DNA from: Ancylobacter pratisalsi
GTDB lineage: Bacteria; Pseudomonadota; Alphaproteobacteria; Rhizobiales; Xanthobacteraceae
NCBI RefSeq assembly: GCF_010669125.1
Contig: NZ_CP048630.1
Location: 1,996,001-2,060,000 of the forward strand
Length of the DNA: 64,000 bases
Reading direction: 5' to 3'
Part shown: positions 9,976 through 20,966 of the stretch, piece by piece
Position numbering within the stretch: the stretch's first letter is position 1
Layout: every line of letters starts with the position of its first letter
Program-made: the position numbers and the translations under genes
Notes under the pieces: generated by a model
Database searches by the model: none
The model's input: only the letters and a program-made list of their open reading frames with translations
What the model was told of the DNA's origin: nothing

Positions 9976-10512
9976 TCAGCGGGGAGCCAGCACCATAATC
10001 ATCTGGCGGCCTTCAAGCGAAGGCTCCGCCTCGACCTTGGCCAATGTCGCCAGCTCTTCCTTGACCTTGTTGAGCAGCTTGTAACCAAGTTCCTGGTGCG
10101 CCATCTCTCGCCCGCGGAAACGCAGGGTGATTTTCACCTTGTCGCCTTCCTCGAAGAAGCGGTGGATCGCCTTCATCTTCACCTCATAGTCATGGGTGTC
10201 GATGCCGGGGCGCAGCTTGATTTCCTTGATTTCGACGACATGCTGCTTCTTGCGCGCCTCGTTGGCCTTCTTCTGGTTCTGGTATTTGAACCGGCCATAA
10301 TCGAGGATCTTGCAGACAGGCGGAACTGAGTTGGGGGCGATCTCAACAAGATCGAGGCCCGCCTCCTGCGCCATCGTCAGCGCCTCGCGAGTCGGCACAA
10401 CGCCACGGTTCAGCCCTTCAAGGTCGATGAGCTGCACTTCGCGGATGCGGATGTCTTCGTTGACGCGCGGGCCTTCCTTTTCCGGCGCGACGGGTCTCAT
10501 GGGGCGACGAAT
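9976..10512 (-). CDS. infC: Translation initiation factor IF-3 (InfC), probable ATT start
   Basis: A 178-residue initiation factor that binds the 30S subunit and checks start-codon/initiator-tRNA pairing. The N-domain begins [17 protein letters not shown]. The linker is Lys-rich ([25 protein letters not shown]), and the C-domain ends in [12 protein letters not shown]. An ATG exists at 10500, but four codons upstream in frame is ATT CGT CGC CCC. This matches the (M)RRP opening of many alphaproteobacterial IF-3 proteins and has GAGGAG 9 bases before it (10522-10527). A rare ATT start is the known basis of infC autoregulation in E. coli. The ATT call is an inference; the gene itself is certain. 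Confidence 0.95.
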   Translation of the reverse strand: MRRPMRPVAPEKEGPRVNEDIRIREVQLIDLEGLNRGVVPTREALTMAQEAGLDLVEIAPNSVPPVCKILDYGRFKYQNQKKANEARKKQHVVEIKEIKLRPGIDTHDYEVKMKAIHRFFEEGDKVKITLRFRGREMAHQELGYKLLNKVKEELATLAKVEAEPSLEGRQMIMVLAPR

Positions 10513-10831
10513 GGTGGTCTTCTCCTCTTCCGTTGCGGGAGCATCTTCAAAATCGACGTTTCACCGCGCTTCGAGGGTGCCGGCCGGCTCAGTCTGCCGC
10601 GCGCATAAAACGGTCGCAGAACATCGTAACAAACCCGGCAGAAGTCAACGGCCGGACGCGTTCGAGTTCGCACCAACTCGCCCGGAGCCCGCCCTTCTGC
10701 CGGCAAAGGTGCCAGCGAACGTTGTTCGCGCCACACCATTGCCTGTAGTTGAAGATGGCGCGTCGCCGGCGAATCGCAACCCTTCCGCCCCAGCCGCCGC
10801 CCGCCACGCCCGCGAACCACAGGACGCCCCC
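10513..10831. other. 319-base divergent gap between infC and the alpha/beta hydrolase gene
   Basis: The only clear element is the GAGGAG ribosome site for the infC ATT start at 10522-10527. A TTGACT on the minus strand at 10643-10648 could be a -35 element for infC, but the matching -10 (TACGAT, 14-base spacing) is poor. No convincing gene, repeat or terminator was seen. Confidence 0.4.
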
Positions 10832-11641
10832 ATGACCGATGCCGCGCCAGCCGCCGACGATATGACCCCGCCGCGCTTCATTTCCGTCGGCTCGGACGCG
10901 CGCCGCATCGCGGTTCGGACCACGCCGGCAAGCGGCCATGCGGACGATAGCGCCGGGCCGGGCGTCCTATGGTGCGGCGGCTATCTGTCGGATATGCGCG
11001 GCACCAAGGCGGAGGCGCTGGCGCAATGGGGCGAGCAGCAGGGCCGCAGCGTCGTTCGCTTCGACTATTCCGGCCATGGCGAGTCCGAAGGCGCGTTCAT
11101 CGACGGCACCATCTCGCGCTGGGCGGAGGACGCGCTCGCCGTATTCGACCGCGAAACGAAGGGCCCGCAGATCGTGGTCGGCTCGTCCATGGGCGGCTGG
11201 GTGGCGCTTCTGCTGGCACGCGCCCTGGCGGCACGCGGCGAGGCCGGACGCCTTGCGGGACTGGTCCTGATCGCACCGGCCCCTGATTTCACCGAAGCAC
11301 TGATGTGGGAGGCTATGACGCCGGACATCCGCGCCGAGATCATGGACAGCGGCGTGTGGTACCGGCCTTCGGACTATGGCGCGCCACAGCCGGTCACCCG
11401 CGCCCTGATCGAGGATGGCCGCACCAATCTCGTGCTCGGCGCGCCTTTCGCCGTGGGCTGCGCGGTGCGCATCCTGCAGGGCGTCGCCGACGATGTCGTG
11501 CCGTGGCAGCACGCGATGAAACTGGTCACCTGTCTTGCCGAGGACGATGTGGTGCTGAGCCTGATCAAGGACGGTGATCACCGGCTATCACGCCCCGAGG
11601 ACCTGGAGCGGATTCTCGATGCGATCGAAACCATCGCCTGA
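10832..11641 (+). CDS. Alpha/beta hydrolase family protein
   Basis: A 269-residue alpha/beta hydrolase of unknown substrate, possibly an esterase or thioesterase. The oxyanion region is LWCGGYLSDMRGTKA, followed by RFDYSGHGESEG. The nucleophile serine lies in VVGSSMGGWVAL (GxSxG). A late DGDHRLSRPED holds the likely His of the triad, with the acid residue probably in GVADDVVPW. The ATG at 10832 is chosen because AGGACG precedes it and the upstream in-frame extension has no protein-like character. The gene is divergent from infC and ends 6 bases from rsmD. Confidence 0.85.
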   Translation: MTDAAPAADDMTPPRFISVGSDARRIAVRTTPASGHADDSAGPGVLWCGGYLSDMRGTKAEALAQWGEQQGRSVVRFDYSGHGESEGAFIDGTISRWAEDALAVFDRETKGPQIVVGSSMGGWVALLLARALAARGEAGRLAGLVLIAPAPDFTEALMWEAMTPDIRAEIMDSGVWYRPSDYGAPQPVTRALIEDGRTNLVLGAPFAVGCAVRILQGVADDVVPWQHAMKLVTCLAEDDVVLSLIKDGDHRLSRPEDLERILDAIETIA

Positions 11642-11647
11642 GCGCGA

Positions 11648-12211
11648 TCACGCCGCGCCCGGCGCTCTCAGGAAGATGAGCTCGGTCTCGACATAACGCC
11701 GACGCTCCAGTTCCTCGAAACCCTCGGGCGCCACAAAGCCGGGCTCCGACGCTTCCTCGACCACCACCAGCGCGCCCGGCGCCAGCCAGCCGCCCTCGCG
11801 CGCGCTCAGGAGCGACTTTTCGGCGAGGCCGCGTCCATAGGGTGGGTCGCAGAACACCAGGTCGAACGCGTCATTCGCCAGCGCCACCCCCAACCGGGTC
11901 GCGTCGCGGCGAAAGATCCGGGTAATGCCGCCCAGCCCCAAGGCCTCGACATTGGCGCGGATCAGCCCACGGGGCTCGGAGTCCTCCTCGACGAAGACCG
12001 CGAACCTCGCCCCGCGCGAGAGCGCCTCCAGGGCCAGCGCGCCGGTACCGGCGAACAGGTCGAGCACCCGCGCGCCCTCCGCCGGGTCGCCATAGGCATG
12101 GGCAAGGACATTGAACAGTGCCTCGCGCAGCCGATCCGAGGTCGGCCGTGTCGCGGAAGAGGTGGGGCCGCGCAAACTTCGCCCCCGGAACCGGCCGCCG
12201 ACAATACGCAT
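11648..12211 (-). CDS. rsmD: 16S rRNA (guanine(966)-N2)-methyltransferase RsmD
   Basis: A 187-residue SAM-dependent methyltransferase that modifies G966 of 16S rRNA. It opens with MRIVGGRFRGRSLRGP and RPTSDRLREALFNVL, the RsmD RNA-binding start. The SAM motif VLDLFAGTGALALEALSRGA follows, and the catalytic DPPYGRG lies near residue 120. Size and motif spacing are typical. It is 13 bases downstream of rluB on the same strand, so the two RNA-modification genes are probably co-transcribed. Confidence 0.93.
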   Translation of the reverse strand: MRIVGGRFRGRSLRGPTSSATRPTSDRLREALFNVLAHAYGDPAEGARVLDLFAGTGALALEALSRGARFAVFVEEDSEPRGLIRANVEALGLGGITRIFRRDATRLGVALANDAFDLVFCDPPYGRGLAEKSLLSAREGGWLAPGALVVVEEASEPGFVAPEGFEELERRRYVETELIFLRAPGAA

Positions 12212-12224
12212 GCTTCAGCGCACC

Positions 12225-14459
12225 TCAGCCGCGCGGCGGCCGGCCGGGACGCCCGCCACCTCCGGGACCCTTGCCGCCGGGACCTTTGCCACCCGGCCCC
12301 TTGCCGCCTGCTCCACGGCCGCCGCCAGGGCCCTTGCCGAAAGGTCTGCCGCCGCCCGGCTTGCCGCCCCGCGCGCCGCCCGGCCTTCCCTGCGGACGCT
12401 CCGCGCGATCGGGCCTGTCGCCAAAGCCACGCTTTTCACCGGCACCCCCTTCGGGGCGTTCACGACGCGGAGGCCGATCCGGGCGCTCACCGCGCTCGCG
12501 GAACGGACGATCCCCCTCGGGACGGGGGCGGAAGGAACGGCCCTCGCCCTCTGCCCGGCCCTCGGGACGGGGACCGCGCTCGCGGAACGGCGGGCGAGCC
12601 GGCCGCTCACCACGAGGCGCGCCGCCTTCTTCCGAGCGCTGGGGGCGGGCACGGTGCTGTTCAGATTTCACGCGGCCCGAGAACGGGCGGTCGCTGCTGG
12701 CGCCGCGATAGGGGCGCGCACCATCGGGCCGATCCGGGCGCGAAGGACGGTCCTGTCGGGGTGCCCGCTCAGTGCGCTCTCCGCGCTCGCGGAACGGACG
12801 ATCCCCCTCGGGGCGGGGGCGGAAGGAACGGCCCTCGCCCTCAGCCCGTCCTTCGGGACGCGGGCCACGCTCGCGGAAGGGCGGCCGTTCCGCACGCTCG
12901 CCGCGCGCAAAGCGATCCCCATGCGGGCGCTCTCCTTGCGGGCGCTCGCGCTGCGGACGGTCGCTCTTGAAACGGTCACCCTTGGGACGGTCCTCGAGAC
13001 GACGGTCACTCGAACGGCTGTCCTGCGCGCCGCGCTCCGTGCGTGGCCGCGCGGCGGGCGGACCCGCAGGCCGGTCATTACGGGGACGGAACGTCTTTTC
13101 CTCGGACGCACCACGCTCATCATCCGAACGCTCGAAGCGCGGGCGCGACGGGCGCGGTCCGGCCGCGGCACGGTCCCGGCTGGGCTTGCGCTCGCGGCTC
13201 GGCTTGCGGTCGGAAATGGGCCGCTCCTCGCCGGCCTCGAAAGGCGCCTCTGCCAGGTCAGGACGCTTGCGGAAGGTGCGCTCGCCGCCGCGTTCGCGTC
13301 CACGATCCTGCGGGGGGCGAGACGTGGGGCGCGAGGCGGTGCGCTCGGCCGTGCCGCGCGCGGGACGCACGGGGCGCTCCTCCTCGACCTCAGCCTCGTT
13401 GGAGCGCACGCGCTGCACCAGAACCTTGCGGCCCTTGCGGTCGGCGACCATTCCCGAGGTGACGCTGCGATCGGAACTCTCTTCGGTATCGATCGGACGG
13501 CGGCGATGACGGTCCTCGCTGCCCTCGGTCTTGGCATAGCGGGCGTTCTTGCCGCCCTTCAGGCCACCGCCCTTGACGGCACCACGGCCAGGCGCCTCTT
13601 CAGCCTCGGCATGGTCGAACAGCGGCCCCTCAAAATCCGCGCCGGCGGCAGCGGCAAGCGTCTCGCCGAGCTGGTCGGCGAGCACACGGGTGCGCACTTC
13701 CTCAATCGCGCCCTGAGCGATCTCACCCAGCTGGAACGGGCCGTAGGAGAGGCGGATCAGGCGGTTCACATCGAGGCCGAGGGCGCCGAGAACGTTGCGC
13801 ACCTCGCGGTTCTTGCCCTCGCGCAGCGCCAGCGTCAGCCAGGAATTGGCACCCTGCACCCGGTCGAGCTTGGCTTCGATCGGTCCGTAATGCACGCCCT
13901 CGATGGTGACGCCATCGATCAGCGCGTCAAGCTTGTCCTGCGTGATCATACCCTTGGCCCGCACGCGGTAGCGCCGCAGCCAGCCGGTGTCCGGCAGCTC
14001 CAGCACGCGCGAGAGGCCACCGTCATTGGTAAGCAGGATCAGCCCCTCGGTGTTGAGGTCGAGCCGGCCGACCGAAACCAGGCGAGGCAGGCCCTGGGGC
14101 AGGATCTCGAACAGCGTCGCGCGCCCTTCGGGGTCGTAATTGGTCGTCACCACGCCGCGGGGCTTGTGATAGAGGAACAGCCGCGTGCGCTCCTTGGCGG
14201 GCAATGGCGTGCCATCGACGGTGATCGCATCCTCGGGGGTGACGACACGCGCCGGACTTTCCAGCACCTCGCCGTTCACCGCCACGCGCCCGGCCAGAAT
14301 CCATTCCTCGATTTCGCGGCGCGAGCCGAGGCCGTGGCGCGCAATTACCTTGGCGACGCGCTCGCCCTCGCGCGGTTCCGCGGGTGCCGCCTCTCGCTGG
14401 GGGCGCGGCACGCGGTTCTGTTCCTTGCGGGGCGGCGTATTCTTGGGCATGTCATTCAT
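12225..14459 (-). CDS. rluB: RsuA/RluB-family pseudouridine synthase with a very long repetitive tail
   Basis: The first ~260 residues are an ordinary RluB-like enzyme that makes pseudouridine in 23S rRNA. An S4 RNA-binding domain (RVAKVIARHGLGSRREIEEW) is followed by the catalytic block VGRLDLNTEGLILLTNDG with its active-site Asp, then LREGKNREVRNVLGALGLDV. About 480 further residues are almost entirely Arg, Pro, Glu, Asp and Gly. They contain RPPFRERG/EGRSFRPRPEGDRPF blocks repeated twice and finish with GGKGPGGKGPGGKGPGGG. Family members are usually 250-300 residues, although disordered extensions are frequent in alphaproteobacteria. The tail is probably disordered and RNA-binding; that role is inferred. 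Confidence 0.92.
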   Translation of the reverse strand: MNDMPKNTPPRKEQNRVPRPQREAAPAEPREGERVAKVIARHGLGSRREIEEWILAGRVAVNGEVLESPARVVTPEDAITVDGTPLPAKERTRLFLYHKPRGVVTTNYDPEGRATLFEILPQGLPRLVSVGRLDLNTEGLILLTNDGGLSRVLELPDTGWLRRYRVRAKGMITQDKLDALIDGVTIEGVHYGPIEAKLDRVQGANSWLTLALREGKNREVRNVLGALGLDVNRLIRLSYGPFQLGEIAQGAIEEVRTRVLADQLGETLAAAAGADFEGPLFDHAEAEEAPGRGAVKGGGLKGGKNARYAKTEGSEDRHRRRPIDTEESSDRSVTSGMVADRKGRKVLVQRVRSNEAEVEEERPVRPARGTAERTASRPTSRPPQDRGRERGGERTFRKRPDLAEAPFEAGEERPISDRKPSRERKPSRDRAAAGPRPSRPRFERSDDERGASEEKTFRPRNDRPAGPPAARPRTERGAQDSRSSDRRLEDRPKGDRFKSDRPQRERPQGERPHGDRFARGERAERPPFRERGPRPEGRAEGEGRSFRPRPEGDRPFRERGERTERAPRQDRPSRPDRPDGARPYRGASSDRPFSGRVKSEQHRARPQRSEEGGAPRGERPARPPFRERGPRPEGRAEGEGRSFRPRPEGDRPFRERGERPDRPPRRERPEGGAGEKRGFGDRPDRAERPQGRPGGARGGKPGGGRPFGKGPGGGRGAGGKGPGGKGPGGKGPGGGGRPGRPPRG
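12484..12890 (-). repeat. Direct repeat of about 105 bases inside the rluB tail
   Basis: Two copies, at about 12490-12593 and 12780-12885, are nearly identical in DNA. They encode the same roughly 38-residue block (FRERGPRPEGRAEGEGRS then FRPRPEGDRPFRERGER). The copies are about 290 bases apart. The near-identity at third positions indicates a recent intragenic duplication, or gene conversion, rather than selection on amino acids alone. Confidence 0.8.
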
Positions 14460-14621
14460 CCGGTCTGCGGGCGGCGGGTGCTAGCATGTCCTGCGCCGCG
14501 AGGCGAGCATTCGACACGGCGAGCAATGGGCAAGGCACGTTTGAAGGTGACGCACAGGGCGCGAATGGGCGAAATCGAAGACGGCGAGCCGGCTGAAGCG
14601 ATGCGGCTGGAAGGCACACAG

Positions 14622-15092
14622 ATGGAAGGCACGTCTGCCGGCACGAAGGGTCGAGGCGACTTCATGGCGCTCGCTCTCGAACACGCCGCCAAGGCCGCCG
14701 CGCGCGGCGAAGTGCCGGTCGGCGCGGTAATCGTCCACCGGGGCGAGGTTCTCGCCGCCGAAGGCAACCGCACGCGCCAGCTTTCCGACCCGTCCGCCCA
14801 TGCCGAGATGCTGGCGATCCGCGCCGCCTGCACGAAACTGGACAGTGACAGGCTTCCCGACTGCGATCTCTATGTCACGCTGGAGCCGTGCACAATGTGC
14901 GCGGGCGCCATCGCCTGGGCACGGCTGCGGCGGCTCTATTACGGGGCAGCCGACCCGAAGGGCGGTGCGGTGGAGAGCGGCGTGCGCTTCTTCAGCGCGC
15001 CCACCTGCCACCATGTGCCGGACATTTACGACGGCCTCGCGGCCACCGAGGCGGCCGCGCTGCTCAGGGCCTTCTTCGCCGCGCGGCGCTGA
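14622..15092 (+). CDS. tadA: tRNA-specific adenosine deaminase TadA
   Basis: A 156-residue zinc deaminase that converts the wobble adenosine of tRNA-Arg(ACG) to inosine. Zinc and catalytic residues are clear: SAHAEMLAI (His and the proton-shuttle Glu) and LEPCTMCAGAI (two Cys ligands). These are followed by RLYYGAADPKGGAVESG, typical of TadA. The start is uncertain. ATG 14622 has GGAAGG about 7 bases upstream, and ATG 14664 (MALALEHAAK) would also give a family-like N-terminus. The gene is divergent from rluB. Confidence 0.92.
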   Translation: MEGTSAGTKGRGDFMALALEHAAKAAARGEVPVGAVIVHRGEVLAAEGNRTRQLSDPSAHAEMLAIRAACTKLDSDRLPDCDLYVTLEPCTMCAGAIAWARLRRLYYGAADPKGGAVESGVRFFSAPTCHHVPDIYDGLAATEAAALLRAFFAARR

Positions 15093-15114
15093 GACGCACG
15101 ACATACGGACCCGC

Positions 15115-16119
15115 TCACCCCAGCACAGCTTCCAGCCGGCGCTTCACCTCATCCTTCACCGGTTCCGAGGCCTTCAGGATAGCGGTGGCGCGGAAGAACT
15201 CCAGCACGCGAAAATCGTTGACGTTCGGCCGGATCAGAATGTCTGGCGCGCCGGCCTTCAGTTTCTCGCCAACGATCGAGCTCGCCATGATCTGCAAGGT
15301 GGCGAACATGGCATCGAACGGGCTCGGCACACCCTTGGTCTCGGTGCCGTGCCCGCCGGTGATGTCCACCGCCAGCACGATGTCGGCCTTGGCGCGCAGC
15401 TGGTCGAAGGGCAATGGGTTCACCGCGCCCCCGTCGACCAGCGTATGCCCGCCATGGACCACCGGCCGCATCAGGCCGGGAATGGCGAGCGAGGCCGCGA
15501 CCGCCGGCCGGATCGCGCCGTGCTCGAACATGCGCTCGCAGCGACCCCAATAGTCGGTCGCCACCACCTTGAGCGGTATGGCGAGGTCCTCGAAGTTCTG
15601 CGGCACCATCTCGGGCATGAAGCCGTCGATGAAATGCTCGGCATCGATCAGCACCGGATTGCCCAGTCCGCCGAACAGGTCGGCGAGGCGCCCCACGCGC
15701 GCGGCCAGCAGGCGACGCATCACCTCGCCCTTGTTGCGCAACGTCGCGGTGACGATGTGGCGAATCTCGCGCGCCGGCATGCCCGCGGCATAGGCGGCGG
15801 CGAAGAAGGCGCCGATGGAAGCACCCGCCATTGCCGTGGGACGCAGGCCAAGTTCGTCCAGCGCTTCCAGCACCAGAATATGCGACAGCCCCCGCGCCCC
15901 GCCGGAACCCAGCGCGACGGCGATGGTGGGCCCGCCCGCGCGCTTGGGCGACGTTGTACCGGCCTCGTGCCCGCCCGCGTCGCGGCCCCCGGAAGCGATC
16001 ACACCGGGAGAAGCCTGCGGCGCATCAGGGTGCCCGGCTGGCGAAAGCTCCGCCCGCGAAGGCTCTGCCCGCGAAGTCTTGGCCGGGCGAGGGCGGGAGC
16101 GTGCAGGCGTTTCTTCCAT
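15115..16119 (-). CDS. Patatin-like phospholipase (RssA/NTE family)
   Basis: A 334-residue serine hydrolase of the patatin/NTE group, likely acting on phospholipid or lysophospholipid ester bonds. The oxyanion loop is GSGGARGLSHI. The nucleophile serine is in AGASIGAFFAAAYA (GxSxG), and the catalytic Asp is in TLVDGGAVNPLPF (DGG). The first ~65 residues are a low-complexity Ala/Pro/Ser/Arg stretch with no domain. The start at 16119 is preferred to a longer frame because that frame would run into purD. It faces tadA tail to tail. Confidence 0.87.
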   Translation of the reverse strand: MEETPARSRPRPAKTSRAEPSRAELSPAGHPDAPQASPGVIASGGRDAGGHEAGTTSPKRAGGPTIAVALGSGGARGLSHILVLEALDELGLRPTAMAGASIGAFFAAAYAAGMPAREIRHIVTATLRNKGEVMRRLLAARVGRLADLFGGLGNPVLIDAEHFIDGFMPEMVPQNFEDLAIPLKVVATDYWGRCERMFEHGAIRPAVAASLAIPGLMRPVVHGGHTLVDGGAVNPLPFDQLRAKADIVLAVDITGGHGTETKGVPSPFDAMFATLQIMASSIVGEKLKAGAPDILIRPNVNDFRVLEFFRATAILKASEPVKDEVKRRLEAVLG

Positions 16120-16225
16120 GACTGGTCCCTGACGGCTTGATGCACGAAAATCCGGCGCCGAAGGACTTCGTAACATCACACGACGGCAAATCTTTGAAAC
16201 GCCGGAGACGAAACCGCCTCCCGTG

Positions 16226-17491
16226 CTACTCGCCCAGCGCCCGCCAGGCGATGTCCGAGCGGCAGAAGCCCTCAGGCCAGTCGATCCGCGCCACCGCGTC
16301 ATAGGCGCGCTCGCGCGCTTCGGCCACGTTGGCCCCGATGGCGGTCACGTTCAGCACCCGCCCGCCATTGGCGACAATGTCCTCGCCGACCCGCCGGGTG
16401 CCGGCATGAAACACCTTCACGCCGGGAATGGTCTGCGCCGCCTCGATTCCGCCGATGCGCGAGCCCTTTTCATACGCGCCAGGGTAGCCGCGTGCCGCCA
16501 TCACCACCGTGATCGCCGCCTCCGGCTTCATCGCCACGGACAGTTCGCTCAGATTGCCAATGGCCGTGGCGTGAAGCAGCGGCAGCAGATCGCCATCGAG
16601 CCGGGTCAACAGCACCTGGCACTCGGGGTCGCCGAAGCGCACATTGTATTCGATCAGCTTCGGCCCGTCGCGCGTGATCATCAAACCGGCGAACAGCACG
16701 CCGCAATAGGCGCAGCCGGCATCGGCCAGTGCACGCGCGGTCGGTTTGATGATCTCGGCGAGGGTGCGGCGCTCCATTTCGGCGTTGAACACCGGGGCCG
16801 GCGAATAGGCGCCCATGCCGCCGGTATTGGGGCCCTCGTCGCCGTCGAACGCGCGCTTGTGGTCCTGTGCCGAACCGAAGGGCAGAACGGTCTCGCCCTC
16901 GACCAGGCAGAAGAACGACACCTCCTCGCCGTCGAGAAATTCCTCGATCAGGATCTCCGTGCCGGGCTCGCCCATGGCGAACACCTCGTCGACGCCCGCC
17001 AGGGCCTCGTCCAGCGAGGTCGCGACGATGACGCCCTTGCCGGCCATCAGCCCGTCGGCCTTCAGCACGATCGGCGCGCCGTTGCGACGAATGAAGGCGC
17101 GCGCGGCCTCGGCGTCGGTAAAGCGGCCAAAGGCGGCCGTGGGAATGTCGTGTGCCTTGCACAGCTCCTTGGTGAAGAGCTTGGAGCCCTCGAGCTGCGC
17201 GGCGGCCTGGCCGGGGCCGAAGACCGCAAGCCCCTCGGCGATGAGACGGTCGGCGATGCCATCGACCAGCGGCGCCTCGGGGCCGACCACGACGAGGTCG
17301 ATGTCGTGCGATCCGCAGATCGAGACGATCGCGTCGGCGTCGTCGAGCGGCACGCTCTGGAAGCAGGTGGCATACTCGGCGATGCCGGGATTGCCGGGTA
17401 GCGCGAAGAGCGTCGTCAGGAGCGGGCTCTGGGCGAGCTTCCAGGCGAGCGCGTGCTCGCGACCCCCCGAGCCGAGCAGAAGAACGTTCAT
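16226..17491 (-). CDS. purD: Phosphoribosylamine-glycine ligase (PurD)
   Basis: A 421-residue ATP-grasp enzyme, second step of de novo purine synthesis (phosphoribosylamine + glycine + ATP to GAR). The opening [19 protein letters not shown] is diagnostic. [15 protein letters not shown], the ATP-grasp core [42 protein letters not shown] and the metal-binding [12 protein letters not shown] all follow in order. Size is normal. It stands alone between the patatin-like gene and macB, with a 148-base upstream gap containing a palindrome. Confidence 0.97.
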   Translation of the reverse strand: MNVLLLGSGGREHALAWKLAQSPLLTTLFALPGNPGIAEYATCFQSVPLDDADAIVSICGSHDIDLVVVGPEAPLVDGIADRLIAEGLAVFGPGQAAAQLEGSKLFTKELCKAHDIPTAAFGRFTDAEAARAFIRRNGAPIVLKADGLMAGKGVIVATSLDEALAGVDEVFAMGEPGTEILIEEFLDGEEVSFFCLVEGETVLPFGSAQDHKRAFDGDEGPNTGGMGAYSPAPVFNAEMERRTLAEIIKPTARALADAGCAYCGVLFAGLMITRDGPKLIEYNVRFGDPECQVLLTRLDGDLLPLLHATAIGNLSELSVAMKPEAAITVVMAARGYPGAYEKGSRIGGIEAAQTIPGVKVFHAGTRRVGEDIVANGGRVLNVTAIGANVAEARERAYDAVARIDWPEGFCRSDIAWRALGE

Positions 17492-17554
17492 GCGCTTGTC
17501 TCCGAGCCACTTTGCGCCGGGCCGGCCATCGGTCGAACCGGCCCTGTCCGCGTT

Positions 17555-17574
17555 CCGCCTAAACGTTCAGGCGG
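17555..17574. promoter_or_regulatory. 20-base near-palindrome between macB and purD
   Basis: CCGCCT and AGGCGG flank an 8-base centre that is itself almost symmetrical (two mismatches over 20 bases). It lies 64 bases before purD and 66 bases after macB, both on the minus strand. It could be a hairpin at the end of macB mRNA or an operator for purD. No T-run follows, so the function is open. Confidence 0.35.
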
Positions 17575-17639
17575 TTCACGGCAAGGGCCGAAGGGACGTA
17601 GAGCGCCCCCTGCGATGGCGAGGCTGAATGGTCCGCCGC

Positions 17640-19646
<2,007 letters not shown>

Positions 19647-19655
19647 GGCGTGTCC

Positions 19656-20846
19656 TCAGCCCAGACGTGGCGGCATGCGCGGGCGCCCGGCCGGAGCCGC
19701 GGCGCCAGCCGCCACGCCGGTAATAACCGTGTCGCCCGGCGCCAGCCCCTCAATGACCTGCGTCACGGTGCGGTTCGACAGCCCGGTTTTGATGGTGCGC
19801 TCCTGCGGCCCGGTGGCGGTAAGCACACGCACGGTGGAGATGCCCCCGCGGCCCCGGCGGATCGCCTGTGTCGGCACCAGCGGCACGCCCTTCGCCTCGC
19901 CGAGGCGGAAGAACACCTGCGCGGTCATGTCGGTCATCAGCATCAGGTCTTCATTGGGCACATCGATCAGCACATTGTAGAGCACGACATCATTGACGAT
20001 GGTCGGGGTCGGCTCGATCTGGCGCACCTCGCCGCGCCAGCGCCGGTCCGGCAGGCCGAGCGTGGAGAAATAAACGGGCGTTCCAAGGGTGATCTTGGGA
20101 ATGTCGCCTTCCGCCACCTGCGCGGTCACTGTCATGGTCTGGAGGTCGGCGATGCGCAGCACGATGGGCGCGCTCTGGTTGGCGTTTAGCGTCGAGCCTT
20201 CGCGGGCGGTGATCGACACCACCGTGCCGTCCATGGGCGCGTAGATCTTGGTGTAGCCGAGATTGGCGAGATCCCCGTCCAGCGTGGCCTGGGTCTGGGC
20301 GATCTGGGCCTTCAGCGCGTCGATCTTGGCCGTCGAGATACGCATCGTCGCTTCGGCGGCGTCGGCGGCATCGCGGCTGCCGGACTGGCGCACGAGAAGG
20401 TCCTGCGCCCGCTCGTTGCGTAGTTTGTCGAGAGTGAGCTGGGCATCGGCCTGGGCCAGCTGGGCGCGCAGATTGTCCAGGCTGGCGCGGTCGCCGGCGA
20501 CCCGGGTCTGATAGACCGTCGGGTCGATCTCGGCGAGAAGATCGTCCTTCTTCACCACCGCGCCAACATCGGGATGGATGGTGCGAAGCTGACCGGAGAC
20601 CTGTGTGCCAACATCGACATAGTTCTTCGGCTGCATCTTGGCGATGGCCGTGACCGTGGTCTCGATGTCGCCGAGCTCGACCTGCGCGGTCTGGTACTGC
20701 GGGGCCGGCGCGTGGGCCGTTGTGGTGTAATAGTAGTATCCGCCGCCCGCCGCGAGTGCCGCCAGCAGCACGAATACCGGCCAGCGGCGCCGGCGACGTC
20801 GCTTTGACGCGGAAGCGGTCCAGCCGCTCTCGGATTTCTGGAGCAT
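19656..20846 (-). CDS. macA: MacA-type periplasmic adaptor (membrane fusion protein)
   Basis: A 396-residue membrane fusion protein that links MacB to an outer-membrane factor. A basic N-terminus leads to one membrane anchor (VFVLLAALAAGGGYYYY). The lipoyl half-motifs surround an alpha-helical hairpin of about 100 residues (LDNLRAQLAQADAQLTLDKL onward). The beta-barrel and a C-terminal domain ending GDTVITGVAAG follow. The ATG at 20846 is chosen over a TTG at 20873 because GGGACGGG precedes it. macB starts 9 bases downstream. A perfect 15-base palindrome lies 95 bases upstream. Confidence 0.92.
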   Translation of the reverse strand: MLQKSESGWTASASKRRRRRRWPVFVLLAALAAGGGYYYYTTTAHAPAPQYQTAQVELGDIETTVTAIAKMQPKNYVDVGTQVSGQLRTIHPDVGAVVKKDDLLAEIDPTVYQTRVAGDRASLDNLRAQLAQADAQLTLDKLRNERAQDLLVRQSGSRDAADAAEATMRISTAKIDALKAQIAQTQATLDGDLANLGYTKIYAPMDGTVVSITAREGSTLNANQSAPIVLRIADLQTMTVTAQVAEGDIPKITLGTPVYFSTLGLPDRRWRGEVRQIEPTPTIVNDVVLYNVLIDVPNEDLMLMTDMTAQVFFRLGEAKGVPLVPTQAIRRGRGGISTVRVLTATGPQERTIKTGLSNRTVTQVIEGLAPGDTVITGVAAGAAAPAGRPRMPPRLG

Positions 20847-20940
20847 AGCGCGCCCGTCCCTAGCAATACCCAAGACGGGATAGCCCGATATGCACGGCGT
20901 ACAAAATGAATTCGCGGTAATGATCGGCCGGCCTACGGCA

Positions 20941-20955
20941 CTGGAATCATTCCAG
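20941..20955. promoter_or_regulatory. Perfect palindrome CTGGAAT-C-ATTCCAG upstream of macAB
   Basis: Seven-base perfect arms around a single base. It sits in the 120-base gap between macA (start 20846) and the preceding minus-strand gene, which ends at 20967. It looks like an operator for a dimeric regulator of macAB, though a role at the end of the upstream transcript is possible. Confidence 0.4.
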
Positions 20956-20966
20956 AAATACCACTT

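Noticed and set aside
10623..10648. Sigma-70 promoter for infC (TTGACT and TACGAT on the minus strand)
   Set aside because: The spacing of 14 bases is too short and the -10 is weak, so it is mentioned only in the gap entry.
12111..15092. A 993-codon open frame on the plus strand covering rluB antisense and ending in tadA
   Set aside because: Apart from the tadA end, it is the mirror of the repetitive rluB tail. Its composition (Arg/Ala/Leu/Thr/Gly) is that of a GC-biased antisense frame, with no domain.
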